From Bin80 sp965116685 (GTDB lineage Bacteria; Bacteroidota; Rhodothermia; Rhodothermales; Bin80), in contig OZ220707.1 in the NCBI GenBank assembly GCA_965116685.1, positions 2,852,001 through 2,916,000 of the forward strand: a DNA stretch of 64,000 nucleotides, given 5' to 3'. Numbering within the stretch: position 1 is the first letter of the stretch; every line of letters begins with the position of its first letter. The translations under genes were made by a program, and so were the position numbers. A model generated the notes under the pieces. The model was not told the DNA's origin. It worked only from the letters and a program-made list of their open reading frames with translations, and did no database searches. Shown piece by piece: positions 62,060 to 64,000 of the stretch.

Positions 62060-63978
62060 GGGCTGGCGAAAAAATAATTTATCCTATTAATTTACCATTG
62101 TCTATCTTTCAACTCTCTTTTTCCGCGTAATCCAGAGAATTCTCTCTGCTCTCATCTTAATTCTGGCCTAAAAAGTTTCGATTTGACCCTGCTTTTTGCC
62201 GATTGTTCATTTTTACCTATATTCATACTTTAATGTTATTACTTAAAACTTTTCCATGTCAAGCCGAACGAAAAAAATTGGTCTCGTGAAGGAACTCATT
62301 CGGGGCCAAACGGTCGCTACCTTTGCCGAGCTCCGCGCTGCCATCGGTCCCGTCTGTGATCTTACCGTCCACAAAGTCATCACCCAGGCAGGGTGCCGAA
62401 CCAGTTATTCTCACAATAGCCGCTATTACACCTTGGACGAACTCGTAGAGTTTGATGAGAATGGTCTCTGGTCGTACAACGAGATTCGTTTTTCCCGGGA
62501 GGGTCCGCTGACCTCCACGCTGATCGCATTCATTGAACAATCACCGGCGGGGCTCTTTGCGCGGGATCTTCAAACGATGGTGAAGGTGGCAGTACTGCCG
62601 ACCTTGACTCGTTTAACTCGAGAAGGTCGTGTTTCAAGAAAAAAAGTAGGACGGCATTATCTGTATGTATCCATGGACTCCGGTACCCAGAAACAGCAAC
62701 GACAGAAAAAGGACGCCTTATCTTTGGGTTGGAATGAGACCATGTCCAAGGGGACCCAGACCCTGCTTAATACCCTGAATGAGAAGCAACGACGATTATT
62801 TGCTGGATGGTTTTCGCTTCGTGTAGGTCGTGGAGGGGATCGGCGGGTTGCTGAGCTATTAGGGATGGCCCGTGCCACGATCACCAAAGGACGGAGGCAG
62901 CTTTTGGACGGAGATTTCGAGGTGAAACGAATCCGTAAACCTGGTGGTGGGCGCAAATCCATCGAAAAAAAAAAGCCCGAAATAATTGGACTCATTCAGA
63001 AGGAGATGGAGTGTGATACTGCGGGAGATCCATGTACTGGGCAGCAATGGTATCGGCGAACCACACACTCGATTGCCTCGGTGCTCACCAGACTCGGGAT
63101 TCCCCTCACGGACCGCACCGTGAGTCGAATTCTGAAGTCACTGGGATTTGCATTACGGGTGAACCACAAGCAGTTGTCTGCCATCAGACATCCAGACCGA
63201 AGTCTCCAATTCCAAATTATTTCGATGCTTCGAACGATATTCTCCCACACGCGCCTTCCCATCATCAGCGTAGATACCAAGAAAAAAGAACTGATCGGTC
63301 AGTTTCGAAATCCAGGGACCTATTGGAGGGGGACCCCGCATCTCGTCAATGATCATGACTTCCGATCTCAGGAGGACGGCCTTGCAATCCCGTACGGAAT
63401 CTATGATGTTCTGGCAAATATGGGGACATTCTATGTGGGATACTCTCATGATACGCCTGAATTCTCGGTAGACTGTACAGCGACTTGGTGGAAGGAATGC
63501 GGTCGCTACCTCTATCCAGATGCGAACGAATTTTTAATCCTGGCCGATAGTGGAGGAAGCAATGGGTGCCATCCGCGTGCATGGAAATACTTCCTGCAGC
63601 ATAAACTCGCAAATCCATTTAATCTCACCGTCACCGTTGCACATTATCCCAGTGGGGCCTCCAAATGGAATCCAATCGAACACCGCCTCTTCAGTGAAGT
63701 ATCCCAAAACTGGGCAGGGATCCCGCTTGAATCTTTTGATATGATGCTCAATTGTCTCAACACTACAACGACACAGACAGGACTGACCGTCAACGCAGAA
63801 TTGGTAGAACGCGAATATGAACGAGGAATCAAAATCAGCGAAGATGAAATGAACCAACTTAATCTGGAGCACAATGAGTCCTTACCGCGATGGAACTACA
63901 TGATTAAACCGCAGATCAGCAACCGATTAGTTGTACCATCTTGAAAATTGATAGGCTAATTTATTTTTTCGCCAGCCC
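62060..63978 (+). mobile_element. ISAzo13-family insertion sequence
   Basis: This 1919-bp element has terminal inverted repeats GGGCTGGCGAAAAAATAA (left) and the same in complement on the right. It is flanked by the 3-bp direct repeat TAA (62057-62059 and 63979-63981). It contains one intact transposase gene. The first about 195 bp (62060-62255) are AT-rich and noncoding. Confidence 0.88.
62256..63944 (+). CDS. ISAzo13-family transposase with N-terminal HTH extension
   Basis: The protein has 562 residues. The family core starts near residue 165 (LNEKQRRLFAGWFSLRVGRG; ELLGMARATITKGRRQLLDG), followed by HSIASVLTRLGIPLTDRTVS, the DDE region ISVDTKKKELIGQFRNPGTY with the first Asp, VNDHDFRSQEDGLAIPYGIY, FLILADSGGSNGCHPRAWKY with the second Asp, and SKWNPIEHRLFSEVSQNWAG with Glu. 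The first about 150 residues form an extra winged-helix-like region (LVKELIRGQTVATFAELRAA; LPTLTRLTREGRVSRKKVGR), perhaps for DNA-end recognition. The frame is intact and the element appears mobile. Confidence 0.9.
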   Translation: MSSRTKKIGLVKELIRGQTVATFAELRAAIGPVCDLTVHKVITQAGCRTSYSHNSRYYTLDELVEFDENGLWSYNEIRFSREGPLTSTLIAFIEQSPAGLFARDLQTMVKVAVLPTLTRLTREGRVSRKKVGRHYLYVSMDSGTQKQQRQKKDALSLGWNETMSKGTQTLLNTLNEKQRRLFAGWFSLRVGRGGDRRVAELLGMARATITKGRRQLLDGDFEVKRIRKPGGGRKSIEKKKPEIIGLIQKEMECDTAGDPCTGQQWYRRTTHSIASVLTRLGIPLTDRTVSRILKSLGFALRVNHKQLSAIRHPDRSLQFQIISMLRTIFSHTRLPIISVDTKKKELIGQFRNPGTYWRGTPHLVNDHDFRSQEDGLAIPYGIYDVLANMGTFYVGYSHDTPEFSVDCTATWWKECGRYLYPDANEFLILADSGGSNGCHPRAWKYFLQHKLANPFNLTVTVAHYPSGASKWNPIEHRLFSEVSQNWAGIPLESFDMMLNCLNTTTTQTGLTVNAELVEREYERGIKISEDEMNQLNLEHNESLPRWNYMIKPQISNRLVVPS

Positions 63979-64000
63979 TAAGCCCCTGAGCATAAGAGTA

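Noticed and set aside
1..64000. CRISPR arrays, rRNA or tRNA genes
   Set aside because: No regularly spaced direct repeats of 25-40 bp and no rRNA- or tRNA-like segments were seen on reading through the window; the only close direct repeats are the 12-bp pair at 7473-7502 and the 11-bp pair near 40738-40760.

Overview
This 64-kb window looks like a chromosomal segment of a bacterium from the FCB lineage, probably Rhodothermota/Balneolota-like. The main evidence is a complete Bat (aerotolerance-type) operon with TPR proteins BatC and BatE, a clustered heme operon that includes a HemQ-type protein, and weak or absent Shine-Dalgarno sites. That assignment is an inference. I see no rRNA, tRNA or CRISPR array.

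Layout. (1) 1-24.5 kb is an insertion-sequence graveyard around a few metabolic genes. A Rieske oxygenase gene is split by an ISL3 element. That element's transposase gene carries a group II intron, and the intron's reverse transcriptase is split by an ISNCY-like element. After an IS110 element come a rare GOLPH3(GPP34)-cytochrome P450 fusion gene and a divergent RND efflux pair. From 14.8 to 22.4 kb an old ISL3 is split by an IS5-like element, which is itself split by a 5.1-kb palindromic composite (IS110 > IS1634 < IS110). A GC-rich MpaB/DUF2236 oxygenase gene lies between ISL3 remnants. (2) 24.6-32.5 kb is a tight heme operon on the minus strand, hemA-hemC-hemD-hemB-hemQ-hemE-hemH-hemY. (3) 32.6-37.5 kb holds an alcohol dehydrogenase/D-threonine aldolase-like pair, a membrane protein with a winged-helix regulator, uppS and small genes. 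(4) 37.7-40.3 kb is an IS4 element whose transposase carries an N-terminal DUF4338/DruA-like domain; it splits a lipoprotein gene. (5) 41.4-52.4 kb is an eight-gene operon that I consider the most novel part of the window. It combines a large Ig/DUF4402/chaperone-like exported protein and a fimbrial-usher-like outer-membrane protein with two ExbD-like proteins, an ExbB-like channel, a TonB-like single-pass protein and a TPR lipoprotein. (6) 52.8-60.0 kb is the Bat operon (DUF58, BatD-like accessory, BatA, BatB, BatC, BatD, BatE) on the minus strand. (7) 60.2-62.1 kb holds yceI-like, purQ and rhomboid genes, followed by an intact ISAzo13 element inserted exactly at the rhomboid stop codon.

How the genes work together: the heme genes cover glutamyl-tRNA to heme except hemL, and the combination suggests the coproporphyrin-dependent branch. 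The 41-52 kb operon looks like a proton-motive-force-coupled surface-assembly or secretion machine (inference). Insertion boundaries in the IS regions were established by finding target duplications and checking that removing the insertion restores an open reading frame.
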